A DNA stretch of 64,000 nucleotides from Pandoraea eparura (GCF_902459725.1 NZ_CABPSH010000005.1:1-64000), one strand, 5' to 3'; shown: positions 9,462 to 19,223, counted from the first letter of the stretch. Notes: a model not told the origin generated them from the letters alone. Program-made: numbers and translations.

Positions 9462-10796
9462 ATGTCAAGCAGTGCTCATCAATCGCCGACGCCTCCCGGC
9501 GTGACCGCCGCGACGACGGCGCACGATCACGGCAGCAAGTCGCGCATCGCGCCGGAGGAAATCGCCGTCGGCGTGGTGGTCGGACGGGCCTCCGAGTACT
9601 TCGACTTCTTCGTGTTCGGCATTGCCGCCGTCCTCGTTTTTCCGCACGTTTTCTTCCCGTTCGCCGACAGCCTGCATGGCCTGTTGTACGCGTTCGCGAT
9701 TTTCTCTCTCGCGTTTATTTCTCGTCCGTTCGGCACCGCGTTGTTCATGAACGCGCAGCGCCGCTGGGGGCGCAGTGTCAAGCTCACGGCCGCGCTGTTC
9801 GTGCTCGGCACGGCAACCGCCGGCATGGCGTTCCTGCCGGGCTATTCGGTGCTGGGCGACCGCGCCATCTGGCTGCTGGCGTTCTTCCGGCTGGTGCAGG
9901 GGATCGGTTTTGGCGGCTCGTGGGACGGACTGCCGTCGCTGCTCGCGATGAACGCCCCCCCGCAACGGCGCGGCTGGTATTCGATGATGGGGCAACTGGG
10001 CGCGCCGATTGGCTTCATCATCGCCGCGTCCCTGTTCCTGTTCCTGCACTGGAGCCTCGAGTCTGACGACTTCCTCACGTGGGGCTGGCGATACCCGTTC
10101 TATGTCGCGTTTGCCGTGAACGTGGTGGCGCTGTTCGCGCGGCTGCGCCTGGTGGTGACGCACGAATACACGGAGATGCTGGAAGAGGGACAACTGGAGC
10201 CGATCAGCACGCGCGAGATGGTTCGTTCGCAGGGCTACAACATCTTTCTCGGCGCCTTTGCGGCGCTCGCGAGCTACGCGCTCTTTCACCTGGTGACGGT
10301 GTTCCCGCTGTCATGGATTGCGCTGCAGAACAGCCAGGATCTGAACAATGTGCTGATCGTGCAGCTGTGCGGTGCGGCGATCGCCATCGTATGCACCGTC
10401 ATTTCCGGGCGCATTGCCGACCGTATCGGCCGGCGCACCACACTGGGCCTTTTCGCCATCTTCATCGGTGTGTTCGCGCTCTTCGCCCCGTTTCTCATGG
10501 GCGGCGGCTCAACGCGGCAGGATATTTTCATCCTGGTTGGCTTCGCGCTGCTCGGGCTGTCGTACGGGCAGGCCGCCGGTACGGTGACGTCGAACTTCGA
10601 GCAACGCTTTCGCTACACTGGGGCGGCGCTGACGACCGACTTCGCGTGGCTGTTCGGCGCGGCCTTCGCGCCGCTCGTGGCGCTGGGATTGTCGTCCGAG
10701 TTCGGACTGATTGCCGTGAGTGCCTATCTGCTCTCGGGCACGGTGTGCACGCTGCTGGCATTGCGCATCAACAAGGCCTTCGAGACGCGCGATTGA
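9462..10796 (+). CDS. MFS transporter, metabolite:H+ symporter (MHS) type
   Basis: About 444 aa with 12 hydrophobic spans. The pattern (FFVFGIAAVLVFPHVFFP, SRPFGTALF, GWRYPFYVAFAVNVVALF, RIADRIGRRTT) matches the metabolite:H+ symporters that carry small organic acids or osmolytes; the substrate cannot be read from sequence. The start follows a GGGGGT ribosome site; an upstream in-frame ATG at 9408 would add an unlikely soluble stretch. It diverges from cyoA and may share regulation with the oxidase operon. Confidence 0.85.
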   Translation: MSSSAHQSPTPPGVTAATTAHDHGSKSRIAPEEIAVGVVVGRASEYFDFFVFGIAAVLVFPHVFFPFADSLHGLLYAFAIFSLAFISRPFGTALFMNAQRRWGRSVKLTAALFVLGTATAGMAFLPGYSVLGDRAIWLLAFFRLVQGIGFGGSWDGLPSLLAMNAPPQRRGWYSMMGQLGAPIGFIIAASLFLFLHWSLESDDFLTWGWRYPFYVAFAVNVVALFARLRLVVTHEYTEMLEEGQLEPISTREMVRSQGYNIFLGAFAALASYALFHLVTVFPLSWIALQNSQDLNNVLIVQLCGAAIAIVCTVISGRIADRIGRRTTLGLFAIFIGVFALFAPFLMGGGSTRQDIFILVGFALLGLSYGQAAGTVTSNFEQRFRYTGAALTTDFAWLFGAAFAPLVALGLSSEFGLIAVSAYLLSGTVCTLLALRINKAFETRD

Positions 10797-10830
10797 TCGC
10801 CGGCGCGGCACCGGCTTCTCATCTTCCGTG

Positions 10831-10854
10831 ACGGCGCGACAGGGTTCGCGCCGT
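10831..10854. terminator. Bidirectional hairpin between convergent MFS and LysR genes
   Basis: Perfect 9-bp stem ACGGCGCGA (10831-10839) and TCGCGCCGT (10846-10854) with a 6-base loop, followed by TTGTCC. It lies between two convergent genes and can serve both. Confidence 0.65.
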
Positions 10855-10877
10855 TTGTCCACCCAGCCGTCATCCAC

Positions 10878-11747
10878 TCACACATCGTGCAACATGCCGG
10901 CGATGGCGGCCGTGATGTCGTGCGTGCGCGAATCGTGCTCGCGATGAATCATGCCGACCGTGCGCAGCAAGGGCGGTTCGGCAATCGGCACGATGCGCAG
11001 CAGTGGGTCTGATTGCCAGTCGCCGCGATGCAACTGCGGCAGCACCGACACGCCGACGTTCTTGCGCACGAGCGCGACGATTGTCTCGATGGAGTTCAGC
11101 TCCAGGTATTCGGTCACACTGAGCTTCGCCGCGCGTAACGCCTGCTCCACCACCATACCGGTGCGAACGCGCCGGTCAAAGCGCAGAAACGCGTGTTCGT
11201 CGAGAATGCGCTGCGGGTCGGGTTCGGTGACGTCGCGATTGACGACCATGACCATCGGCTCGGTATAGAGGGGCGTCCACACCAGCCCGTCGACGCGGGC
11301 ATCGTCGGCTCGCGCCACCACCGCGGCAATATCGACTTCGCCTTGTTCGACCAGATCGGTGAGTTCGTCAGAGCGTGCCGACGTGAGCCGTACATCGAGC
11401 CGCGGATGCGCGGTCTTCAGTTCCGCCACGACTAACGACAGCGCGCCGATGACGGACACCACGGCGCCGATGGTGACGGGGCCCTGCATGGCATCGGCGG
11501 AGGTGGCGCTGAGTTCGGCGGTGAGTGCCAGGATCTGCTCGACACGCGGGAACAGATCGCGTCCCTGACGCGTGAGCGTGATCTGCCGGCCGCGCCGATC
11601 GAACAATCGCTGACCGACGGCCTCTTCCAGACCGCGCATCTGCAGACTGACGGCCGCCTGCGTCAGCGCGGCGCGCTCGGCGGCCGCGGCGAACGAGCCG
11701 GTTTGTGCCACCAGTCGGAACGTCTTCAGCATGCGCAGCGTAAGCAT
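10878..11747 (-). CDS. LysR-family transcriptional regulator of the adjacent peptide-transport operon
   Basis: About 289 aa, standard LysR length. The N-terminal winged HTH spans about residues 1-60 (TGSFAAAAERAALTQAAVSL, then LEEAVGQRLFDRRGR) and the effector domain covers about 90-285. It diverges from the ABC transporter genes. A 24-bp perfect AT-rich palindrome lies in the 58-base gap between them, so it very likely controls that operon and itself. Effector unknown; a peptide or gamma-glutamyl compound would fit the target genes. Confidence 0.9.
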   Translation of the reverse strand: MLTLRMLKTFRLVAQTGSFAAAAERAALTQAAVSLQMRGLEEAVGQRLFDRRGRQITLTRQGRDLFPRVEQILALTAELSATSADAMQGPVTIGAVVSVIGALSLVVAELKTAHPRLDVRLTSARSDELTDLVEQGEVDIAAVVARADDARVDGLVWTPLYTEPMVMVVNRDVTEPDPQRILDEHAFLRFDRRVRTGMVVEQALRAAKLSVTEYLELNSIETIVALVRKNVGVSVLPQLHRGDWQSDPLLRIVPIAEPPLLRTVGMIHREHDSRTHDITAAIAGMLHDV

Positions 11748-11775
11748 CGGTGGGTCAAGAATAATTTACGAATGA

Positions 11776-11799
11776 AAAAGAAATATTAATATTTCTTTT
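11776..11799. promoter_or_regulatory. 24-bp perfect palindrome, probable LysR operator
   Basis: Two 12-base arms, AAAAGAAATATT (11776-11787) and AATATTTCTTTT (11788-11799), meet without a spacer. It lies between the divergent LysR gene and the ABC operon, 6 bases before the first in-frame ATG of the latter. It contains ATATT half-sites typical of LysR operators and is very AT-rich against a GC-rich background. Confidence 0.75.
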
Positions 11800-11805
11800 G
11801 CGTGC

Positions 11806-12924
11806 ATGGAAGACATAATCGTGTCACGCACATCCCTCGCGACCGGCTTGGCCGGAAACGAGGGCAGGAAGATCGACCTACACAACGCGCCAATGACCAT
11901 GCCCGCAGACGCTGGGCCGGTGCTCGATGTCACCGGACTGTCGCTGAAGTTCTCCAAAGCGCCCGCCGCGCCGAATCTGATCGATGGCGTCTCGTTTGCC
12001 GTGCATCCCGGCAAGACGCTGTGCATCGTCGGCGAATCGGGATGCGGCAAGAGCGTGACGTCGCTCGCCCTCATGGGGTTGTTGCCGAGCCCGCCTGCCA
12101 ACGTCGTCGCCGGTTGTGCGATGTTCGAAGGCCGGGATCTGCTGGCGCTGGGCGAGCGCGAGTTTGCCGATCTGCGCGGCAATCGTCTGGCCATGATCTT
12201 CCAGGAGCCGATGACTTCGCTGAATCCGGCGTTCACCATCGGTCATCAGATCGAGGAAGGCATTCGGCGCCATCGTGGGCTGGATCGCCGCGCCGCGCGC
12301 GCCGAGGCGCTCGAGATGCTCAAGCGGGTGCGTATCCCTGCGCCCGAGACTCGGCTCGATAACTATCCGCACGAGCTCTCCGGCGGCATGCGTCAGCGCG
12401 TGATGATTGCGATGGCGCTCGCCAACCGGCCCGCGCTGCTCATCGCCGACGAACCGACCACCGCGCTCGACGTCACGATCCAGGCGCAGGTGCTCACCCT
12501 CATTCAAACCTTGCAGCGCGAAACCGGTACCGCCGTCGTGCTCATTACGCACGACCTGGGCGTGGTTGCCGAAGTCGCCGACGATGTCGCGGTGATGTAC
12601 GCGGGGCGCATCGTCGAATATGGCACGGTGAACGAGATCTTCGACGATCCGCAGCATCCCTACACCATTGGCCTGATGGGGGCGATTCCCTCGATCGGCA
12701 AACGCGAGGGCACGCTCGCAACCATTCGTGGTGCGGTGCCGTCACCGGAGCGCATGCCTGCCGGCTGCCGCTTTGCGCCGCGCTGCCCGTTTGCCGAAGC
12801 CCGCTGCACGCGTGAAGCGCCAGTCGAGCGCACGTTGTCCGGCACGCATCGCGTGGCCTGCTGGCTGGCGCCGGTCGAGGCCCTGACACCGCCCGCATTC
12901 CCGATGGAAAAGGTCGCCGTATGA
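11806..12924 (+). CDS. Peptide-type ABC transporter ATP-binding protein (DppD/OppD-like)
   Basis: Up to 372 aa. Cytoplasmic ATPase with Walker [10 protein letters not shown]-loop IFQEPMTSLNP, signature LSGGMRQR, Walker B LLIADEPTTALD and H-loop THD. The oligopeptide-type C-terminal extension has Cys-containing CRFAPRCPFAEARC, as in DppD. First gene of the operon. The start is unsure: ATG 11806 has no clear ribosome site, and ATGs at 11893 or 11899 would remove about 30 residues that family members lack. It overlaps the next gene by 4 bases (ATGA). Confidence 0.92.
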   Translation: MEDIIVSRTSLATGLAGNEGRKIDLHNAPMTMPADAGPVLDVTGLSLKFSKAPAAPNLIDGVSFAVHPGKTLCIVGESGCGKSVTSLALMGLLPSPPANVVAGCAMFEGRDLLALGEREFADLRGNRLAMIFQEPMTSLNPAFTIGHQIEEGIRRHRGLDRRAARAEALEMLKRVRIPAPETRLDNYPHELSGGMRQRVMIAMALANRPALLIADEPTTALDVTIQAQVLTLIQTLQRETGTAVVLITHDLGVVAEVADDVAVMYAGRIVEYGTVNEIFDDPQHPYTIGLMGAIPSIGKREGTLATIRGAVPSPERMPAGCRFAPRCPFAEARCTREAPVERTLSGTHRVACWLAPVEALTPPAFPMEKVAV

Positions 12925-14018
12925 ACGCTACCGCTTCACCGCTCCCGCTGCTGGACGTGCGCGACCTGACCAAGCACTTCGGCGGTCATCGCGTCGGTTT
13001 CTCGCGTGCGCCCACGGTGTATGCAGTCAACGGCGTGTCGTTTGCCGTGCAGGCGGGCGAGACGTTCGCGATCGTGGGCGAATCCGGCTGCGGAAAATCC
13101 ACACTGGGACGCCTGCTGCTTCGCCTGCTCGATGCCACGCGCGGCGAAGTGCGCTACCAGGGCGAGGACATCATGACGCTGGGCGCGAGCGCCATGCGTC
13201 GATTGCGGCGCGAACTCCAGATCATTTTCCAGGACCCGTTCGCGTCGCTCAATCCGAGCATGACCGTGGGCGGACTGATTGGCGAGCCGATTGCCTTGCA
13301 CGGTCTCGCGCGCGGTCGCGAGCGCGACGAACGCGTAGCCGAACTGCTGCGCACCGTCGGCCTGCAGCCCGATTACGCGCAGCGCTTCCCGCATGAGTTC
13401 TCCGGCGGTCAGCGTCAGCGCATCGGCATTGCGCGGGCGCTGGCAGGAGAGCCGCGAGTGATCGTCGGCGACGAACCGGTCTCGGCGCTCGACGTCTCCG
13501 TGCAAGCCCAGGTTATCAATCTGCTCGAACGCCTCAAACATGACTTTGGCCTGACGCTCATCATGGTCGCTCACGATCTGGCGGTGATCCGCCACATGAG
13601 CGACCGCGTAGCGGTGATGTATCTGGGGGAAATTGTCGAGCTGGCCAGTGCCGATGCGTTGTTCGACACGCCGCTGCACCCCTACACGCAGGCGCTGCTG
13701 CAGGCGATCCCCGCGAGCGGTCCGCACCTGCGGCGCGAACGCGCGCCGCTCGGCGGTGAGTTACCCAGCCCGACCGCGCCGCCGCCCGGCTGCCGCTTCC
13801 ATCCGCGGTGCCCGCATGCGCGCGCCGCGTGCCGTGAGCAGAAGCCTGTCAACGAAGTGCTGCCTGACGGTCGACAGATCGCCTGCCATTTCTGGCGCGA
13901 GATCCAGAACGCCGGGGCCAGTCCCGCGCGCGCCGCGCCGCCGAGCGAAACCCTGAGCGCACGCCTTGCGCTGTATCGCGCGCGCCAAGCCCAGGCCGAT
14001 GCCGCCATCGGCGGATAA
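12921..14018 (+). CDS. Peptide-type ABC transporter ATP-binding protein (DppF/OppF-like)
   Basis: About 365 aa, the second ATPase of the importer. Walker [10 protein letters not shown]-loop [11 protein letters not shown], signature FSGGQRQR, Walker [13 protein letters not shown], and the Cys-rich C-terminal motif [14 protein letters not shown]. The C-terminus has a longer Ala/Arg-rich tail than usual. It starts inside the stop of the previous ATPase gene, so the two are translationally coupled and should form a heterodimer. Confidence 0.93.
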   Translation: MNATASPLPLLDVRDLTKHFGGHRVGFSRAPTVYAVNGVSFAVQAGETFAIVGESGCGKSTLGRLLLRLLDATRGEVRYQGEDIMTLGASAMRRLRRELQIIFQDPFASLNPSMTVGGLIGEPIALHGLARGRERDERVAELLRTVGLQPDYAQRFPHEFSGGQRQRIGIARALAGEPRVIVGDEPVSALDVSVQAQVINLLERLKHDFGLTLIMVAHDLAVIRHMSDRVAVMYLGEIVELASADALFDTPLHPYTQALLQAIPASGPHLRRERAPLGGELPSPTAPPPGCRFHPRCPHARAACREQKPVNEVLPDGRQIACHFWREIQNAGASPARAAPPSETLSARLALYRARQAQADAAIGG

Positions 14019-14059
14019 CGACACTTTCACCACACCACCATCCACAAGGGGTCTCACGC

Positions 14060-15562
14060 ATGCGAAAAGTTCTGCTCGATCTTGTTCTGGCGGCGTCATT
14101 GGCGACCGGCACCGCCGCAGCGATGGCGCAATCGACGCTTCGCATCGGTTTGCAGGAGGACATCGGCTCGCTCGATCCTGCGCGCAGTTCGCAGGTGGTC
14201 GACCGCATGGTGCTGCGCTCGCTGTGCAGCTCGCTCGTCGATATCGGCACCGATCTGAAGTTCGTGCCGATGCTCGCCACGTCGTGGAGTGTGAGTGCCG
14301 ACGGCAAGACCTGGACGTTCAAGCTGCGTCACGGGGTGAAGTTCCACGACGATGAACCGTTCAACGCGCGCGCCGTCAAGGCAAATCTCGACCGTGCGCG
14401 CAGCCTGCCGGCGAGCAATCGCAAGAGCGAGCTGTCGTCTGTCGATCATGTCGACGTCGTGGACGACGACACCGTCAACATCGTGCTCAAGGCTCCCGAT
14501 TCCGCATTGCTCGCCACGCTGTCCGACCGTGCGGGCATGATGCTCGCGCCCAAGACCCTGAGCGACGATGCCGGCGTGCAGTCGCACCCGGTGTGCTCCG
14601 GCCCGTACAAGTTCGTGCAACGCGTGCAGAACGATCGCGTGGTGCTGGAGAAATTCCCGGGCTACTGGGAAGCGGACAAGTATCCGATCCAGAAGGTCGT
14701 GTTCCTGCCGATTCCCGACACGACGGTGCGCCTGGCCAATGTGCGCTCGGGCTCGCTCGACATGCTCGAGCGCCTCGCGCCGTCGGACGTGGCCTCGGTC
14801 AAGCGCGATGCGAACCTGAAATTCGTCTCCATCGACGGGCTGGGGTACTACGGCCTGACGTTCAACGTGGCGGCCAACGCGCCGAAGGCATTGCGCGACA
14901 AGCGCGTGCGTCAGGCGTTCGATCTGGCCATCGATCGCGACGCCATCAACCAGGTCATCGGCGGCGGCATTTTCACGCCGGCCAACCAGGCCTTGCCGCG
15001 TTCCGGGCAGTACTACGACACGTCGATCAAGACGACCAAGCGCGACGTCGCCAAGGCGAAAGCGCTGCTCAAGGCGGCGGGCTTCGAGAAGGTCGACGTG
15101 ACGCTGAGCTTCGGCAACAACACCGTCTCCAATCAGATGGCGCAGATGCTGCAGGCGATGCTCGCCGAAGCGGGCATTCAGCTGAAATTGCGACCGATGG
15201 ATTACGCGGCGGCGCTCGACGCTGCCCATCGTGGCGACTTTGATGTGCTCTACAACGGGTGGTCGGGTCGCGTGGATCCGGACGGCAATCTTCATCAGTT
15301 CGTCACGTGCAAGGGCAATCTGAACTACGGGCAGTATTGCAATCCCGACATCGACAAGCTGCTCAACGAGGCGCGCGTGAAGTCTAGCGTGGCCGAGCGC
15401 AAGCCCCTGTACGACGCCGCCGACAAGATACTGTCCGAAGACAATCCGATCCTCTATCTGTATGTGCAGCCGTGGCCGTACGTGCTCAGTAAGAAGGTGC
15501 AGGGATTCGTCGCGTATCCGGACGGGTTGATCCGTCTGCGTGGCGTGAGCCTCAAGGGCTAA
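14060..15562 (+). CDS. Peptide-type ABC transporter periplasmic substrate-binding protein
   Basis: About 500 aa. A signal peptide (MRKVLLDLVLAASLATGTAAAMAQ) precedes a family-5 solute-binding domain with TLRIGLQEDIGSLDPARSS near the start and YWEADKYPIQKVVFLPIPD in the middle. Members bind oligopeptides, dipeptides, glutathione or nickel chelates. The neighbouring gamma-glutamyltransferase-like gene makes a gamma-glutamyl peptide a sensible but unproven guess. An AAGGGG ribosome site precedes the ATG. Confidence 0.92.
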   Translation: MRKVLLDLVLAASLATGTAAAMAQSTLRIGLQEDIGSLDPARSSQVVDRMVLRSLCSSLVDIGTDLKFVPMLATSWSVSADGKTWTFKLRHGVKFHDDEPFNARAVKANLDRARSLPASNRKSELSSVDHVDVVDDDTVNIVLKAPDSALLATLSDRAGMMLAPKTLSDDAGVQSHPVCSGPYKFVQRVQNDRVVLEKFPGYWEADKYPIQKVVFLPIPDTTVRLANVRSGSLDMLERLAPSDVASVKRDANLKFVSIDGLGYYGLTFNVAANAPKALRDKRVRQAFDLAIDRDAINQVIGGGIFTPANQALPRSGQYYDTSIKTTKRDVAKAKALLKAAGFEKVDVTLSFGNNTVSNQMAQMLQAMLAEAGIQLKLRPMDYAAALDAAHRGDFDVLYNGWSGRVDPDGNLHQFVTCKGNLNYGQYCNPDIDKLLNEARVKSSVAERKPLYDAADKILSEDNPILYLYVQPWPYVLSKKVQGFVAYPDGLIRLRGVSLKG

Positions 15563-15602
15563 TCCGGGACCGCCCGGCATCTCCAGGGAAACAGGAGCCG
15601 TC

Positions 15603-16547
15603 ATGCTTCGCCTCGTCATCCATCGTGCGCTGGTCGCGATACCCACGCTCATCATCGTGTCGATGATGATCTTCGGGCTGCAGAAGATGTTGCCCGGCGA
15701 TCCCGTGCTCGCGATGGCTGGCGAGGATCAGAACCCGCAGGTCATCGCCGCACTGCGCGAGCAGTATCACCTCGACAAGCCGCTGCCTACGCAGTACGCG
15801 CTCTGGATGGGCGACGTGCTGCGCGGTAACCTCGGCAACTCGCTGCGCACGGGCGAGCCGGTGAGGGAACTCATCGCGCAGAAGCTGCCCGTTACGCTGC
15901 AACTGGCGACGTTCGGGCTGCTGATCGCCATCGGCATCGGTATCCCGCTGGGCATTCTGTCGGCGGCCAACCGCGGCAAGGCCATCGATTACGGCGCGAA
16001 CGTGCTGGCCCTGTCGGGGATGTCGATCCCCAACTTCTGGCTCGGCATTCTGCTGATCTTTCTGGTCTCGGTGCGCTGGCATTTGCTGCCGTCGTCGGGC
16101 TATGTCTCACCGGGCGAAGACCTGTGGATGAGCGTCAAGACGATGGTCATGCCCGCCTTCGTGCTGGGGGCGGCGCTGGGGGCGCAGTTGATGCGCCACA
16201 CGCGAAGCGCCATGCTCGGCGTGCTGCGCACCGACTACATTCGCACGGCGCGCGCCAAGGGGTTGTTGCGCGGCACGGTGGTGCTCAAGCATGCGCTGCG
16301 CAATGCCCTGATTCCCATCGTGACGGTGCTCGCGCTGCTGTTTGGCGAACTGCTCGCGGGCGCGGTGCTCACGGAACAGGTCTTTACCATTCCGGGTTTC
16401 GGCAAGCTGGTCGTCGATGCGGTGTTCAATCGCGACTATGCGGTGGTCCAGGGCGTGGTTCTGGTGACTGCCGTCAGCTTCATCGTGCTCAACCTCCTGG
16501 CCGACGTGCTCTACGTCTTGCTCAACCCGCGACTGCGTCGCGCCTGA
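15603..16547 (+). CDS. Peptide-type ABC transporter permease (DppB-like)
   Basis: About 314 aa with six spans. The N-terminal part (ALVAIPTLIIVSMMIFGLQK, then LPGDPVLAMAGEDQ) and the coupling-helix region (RTARAKGLLRGTVVLKHALRNALIP) are typical of DppB/OppB. The EQVFTIPGFGKLVVDAVFNRDY segment is also conserved. A CAGGAG ribosome site precedes the ATG. It pairs with the following permease. Confidence 0.94.
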   Translation: MLRLVIHRALVAIPTLIIVSMMIFGLQKMLPGDPVLAMAGEDQNPQVIAALREQYHLDKPLPTQYALWMGDVLRGNLGNSLRTGEPVRELIAQKLPVTLQLATFGLLIAIGIGIPLGILSAANRGKAIDYGANVLALSGMSIPNFWLGILLIFLVSVRWHLLPSSGYVSPGEDLWMSVKTMVMPAFVLGAALGAQLMRHTRSAMLGVLRTDYIRTARAKGLLRGTVVLKHALRNALIPIVTVLALLFGELLAGAVLTEQVFTIPGFGKLVVDAVFNRDYAVVQGVVLVTAVSFIVLNLLADVLYVLLNPRLRRA

Positions 16548-16560
16548 GATCTTTTCGAAC

Positions 16561-17484
16561 ATGGCCGCATTGCCCACGACTTCTACCGCATCGCAGACTC
16601 CCGACGGGGGCCACGCCGCCGCGGTCGTTGCCAGCCCCGAACGGTTGCCGCGCCGGCGCCATCGCGGGCTGCGAAAATTCGCGCGTAACCGGGCGGCCGT
16701 CGCGGGGGCCGTCATCGTGGCGTTCGCCGTGATCGTGGCGCTATTCGCGCCGTGGCTGTCGCCGTACGATCCGATCGCCACGAGCTTCATGACGGTGCGT
16801 CAGGCACCGAGCGCGCTGCACTGGTTCGGCACGGACGAGCTGGGCCGCGACGTGCTTGCGCGCATGATCTTCGGCGCGCGGGCCTCGCTTGCGGCGGGGG
16901 TGGTGTCGGTGGGCATCGCCGTGATCATCGGCGTGCCGCTTGGTTTGCTCGCGGGGTACTTCGGCCGATGGGTCGACGCGATCGTGTCGCGTCTGGCCGA
17001 TGCGCTGCTCTCCATCCCGTTCCTGATTCTCGCCATTGCGATGGCGGCGTTTCTCGGTGCAAGCCTGACGAACGCGATGATCGCCATCGGCGTGTCGGCC
17101 ATGCCGCGCTTCGTGCGGCTCGCCCGCGCGCAGGCGCTGAGCGTCAAGGCCGAGGAATACGTCGAAGGCGCGCGTGCCATCGGTTTGACGGATGCGCGCA
17201 TCATCGTGCGCTACATTCTGCCCAACGTGCTGCCGCCGATCATCGTGCAGGCGAGCCTGACGGTGGCGAGCGCCATCATCGCTGAGGCAAGCCTGTCGTT
17301 CCTGGGGCTGGGGCAGTTGCCACCGGCACCTTCGTGGGGCTCGATGCTCAACACCGCCAAGGACTTCGTCGAACAGGCGCCCTGGATGTCCATTTTCCCC
17401 GGTATCGCCATTTTCCTGACGGTACTCGGTTTCAACCTGCTGGGCGACGGTTTGCGCGACGCGCTCGATCCGCGCGAGCAATAG
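16561..17484 (+). CDS. Peptide-type ABC transporter permease (DppC-like)
   Basis: About 307 aa. Six spans after a soluble Ala/Pro/Arg-rich N-terminus of about 45 residues. Family marks are FGTDELGRDVLARMIFGAR, the coupling helix YVEGARAIGLTDARIIVRYI and EASLSFLGLGQLPPAPSWG. It lies 13 bases after the DppB-like gene and completes the importer (SBP, two permeases, two ATPases). Confidence 0.94.
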   Translation: MAALPTTSTASQTPDGGHAAAVVASPERLPRRRHRGLRKFARNRAAVAGAVIVAFAVIVALFAPWLSPYDPIATSFMTVRQAPSALHWFGTDELGRDVLARMIFGARASLAAGVVSVGIAVIIGVPLGLLAGYFGRWVDAIVSRLADALLSIPFLILAIAMAAFLGASLTNAMIAIGVSAMPRFVRLARAQALSVKAEEYVEGARAIGLTDARIIVRYILPNVLPPIIVQASLTVASAIIAEASLSFLGLGQLPPAPSWGSMLNTAKDFVEQAPWMSIFPGIAIFLTVLGFNLLGDGLRDALDPREQ

Positions 17485-17568
17485 CGCGGCGCGAGAGACG
17501 AGCCTCGTCAGCCTCGCTGCCCGGCAGGCCTACTTCATCATTCGTTACAGAGCTGATCAGCCAGTCCC

Positions 17569-19206
17569 ATGACACACTTCAATTGGCAGAATCCGTACCC
17601 GACACCGCGCATGCCGGTGTTCGCCCGCAACATCGTATCGACGTCGCATCCGCTGGCCGCCCAAGCCGGGCTGCGCATGCTGTGGCAGGGCGGCAACGCC
17701 GTGGACGCCGCGATTGCCGCCGCCGCCTGCATGACGATCGTCGAACCGGTCTCCAATGGCCTGGGCGGCGATTGCTTCGCGCTGATCTGGGACGGCAAGG
17801 AACTCCACGGCCTGAACGCATCGGGCGTGGCACCGGCCGCGTGGAACGTCGATTACTTCCGCAAAAAATATGGCGAGCAGCATGGCATCGCCAAGCAGCC
17901 GACGCGCGGTCTCGACACCGTGACCGTGCCCGGCGTGATCGCGGGCTGGGAGGCGTTGCATGCAAAGTTCGGCAAGCTGCCGTTCGCCGATCTGATGGCC
18001 CCGGCGATCGAGATCGCCGAGCGCGGACATGCCGTCGCGCATATCGTGGCACGCAAATGGGCGGCGGCGGTGCCCGAGCTCAAGGACTTGCCCGGTTACG
18101 CGCAGACCTTCATGCCGAACGGCCGCGCGCCGACCACGAGTGAAATGATCCGCATGCCGGGGCATGCGCGCACGTTGCGCCTGCTCGCGAAGGAGGGGCC
18201 GCGTGCGTATTACGAAGGCGAGATCGCCGAGCGCATCGCCGCCTGGTCGGCGCAGCACGGTGGCGCGATGACGACCGACGATCTGAGCAATTACCGCGCC
18301 GACTGGGTCAAGCCCATCGAGAAGGATTATCGCGGCTATACCGTGCACGAGATTCCGCCGAACGGACAGGGCATCGCCGCGCTCATGGCGCTGGGCATTC
18401 TGGAAAAATTCGACGTGTCGCGTCTGGCGGTCGATCGCGTGCATTCGCAACACTTGCAAATCGAGGCGATGAAGCTCGCCTTTGCCGATCTGTACAAATA
18501 CGTCGCCGATCCGCGATCGATGGAAGTCACGCCCGAGCAGATGCTCGACGACGCTTACCTCACCGCCCGCGCCAAGCTCATCGACCCCGAGCGTGCGTCG
18601 CAATTCGACTTCGGCATGCCGAAGGCCGGTGGCACGATCTATCTGTCGGCCGCCGACGAGCAGGGCATGATGGTGAGCTTCATCCAGTCGAACTACATGG
18701 GCTTCGGGTCTGGCGTGGTGGTGCCCGACCTGGGCATCGCGCTGCAAAACCGGGGCTGCGGCTTCTCGATGGACCCGAAGTCGGCCAACGTGGTCGAAGG
18801 CGGCAAGCGGCCGTTCCACACCATCATCCCCGCGTTCCTCACGCAGAAGGTCGACGGCAAGCACGAGGCGGTGATGAGCTTCGGTGTGATGGGCGGCGAT
18901 ATGCAGCCGCAAGGCCATCTGCAATCGATCGTGCGGATGATCGACTACGGCCAGCAGCCTCAGGCCGCCTGCGATGCGCCGCGCTGGAAGGTCAACCGCG
19001 ACTTCACCGTGGACATCGAATCGACGCTCGACCGCGAGACGGTGGCGGGGCTGGTCGCTATGGGCCACTCGCTGAAGTCCATCGACGACCCCTACATGGA
19101 CTTCGGCTCGGGACAGTACATCTGGCGCCTGGATCGCAACGATCCGGAGCGCGGCTACGTGGCCGCAAGCGATAGTCGTCGCGACGGTCTCGCCGCCGGC
19201 TACTAA
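17569..19206 (+). CDS. Gamma-glutamyltransferase-family protein (probably cytoplasmic)
   Basis: About 545 aa. Ntn-hydrolase of the gamma-glutamyltransferase family. GNAVDAAIAAAACMTIVEP and SNGLGGDCFALIWDG are N-terminal family motifs. The likely nucleophile is Thr356 in GGTIYLSAADEQG, followed by VSFIQSNYMGFGSG in place of the usual TTHYS/VTYTLN. No signal peptide is seen, unlike the Ggt at 2093. It follows the ABC permease by 84 bases without a terminator, so it probably acts in the cytoplasm on what the importer brings in. It may be a hydrolase of a gamma-glutamyl or related amide rather than a true glutathione Ggt. Confidence 0.88.
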   Translation: MTHFNWQNPYPTPRMPVFARNIVSTSHPLAAQAGLRMLWQGGNAVDAAIAAAACMTIVEPVSNGLGGDCFALIWDGKELHGLNASGVAPAAWNVDYFRKKYGEQHGIAKQPTRGLDTVTVPGVIAGWEALHAKFGKLPFADLMAPAIEIAERGHAVAHIVARKWAAAVPELKDLPGYAQTFMPNGRAPTTSEMIRMPGHARTLRLLAKEGPRAYYEGEIAERIAAWSAQHGGAMTTDDLSNYRADWVKPIEKDYRGYTVHEIPPNGQGIAALMALGILEKFDVSRLAVDRVHSQHLQIEAMKLAFADLYKYVADPRSMEVTPEQMLDDAYLTARAKLIDPERASQFDFGMPKAGGTIYLSAADEQGMMVSFIQSNYMGFGSGVVVPDLGIALQNRGCGFSMDPKSANVVEGGKRPFHTIIPAFLTQKVDGKHEAVMSFGVMGGDMQPQGHLQSIVRMIDYGQQPQAACDAPRWKVNRDFTVDIESTLDRETVAGLVAMGHSLKSIDDPYMDFGSGQYIWRLDRNDPERGYVAASDSRRDGLAAGY

Positions 19207-19223
19207 GCCAGCGCCTCGACCAG

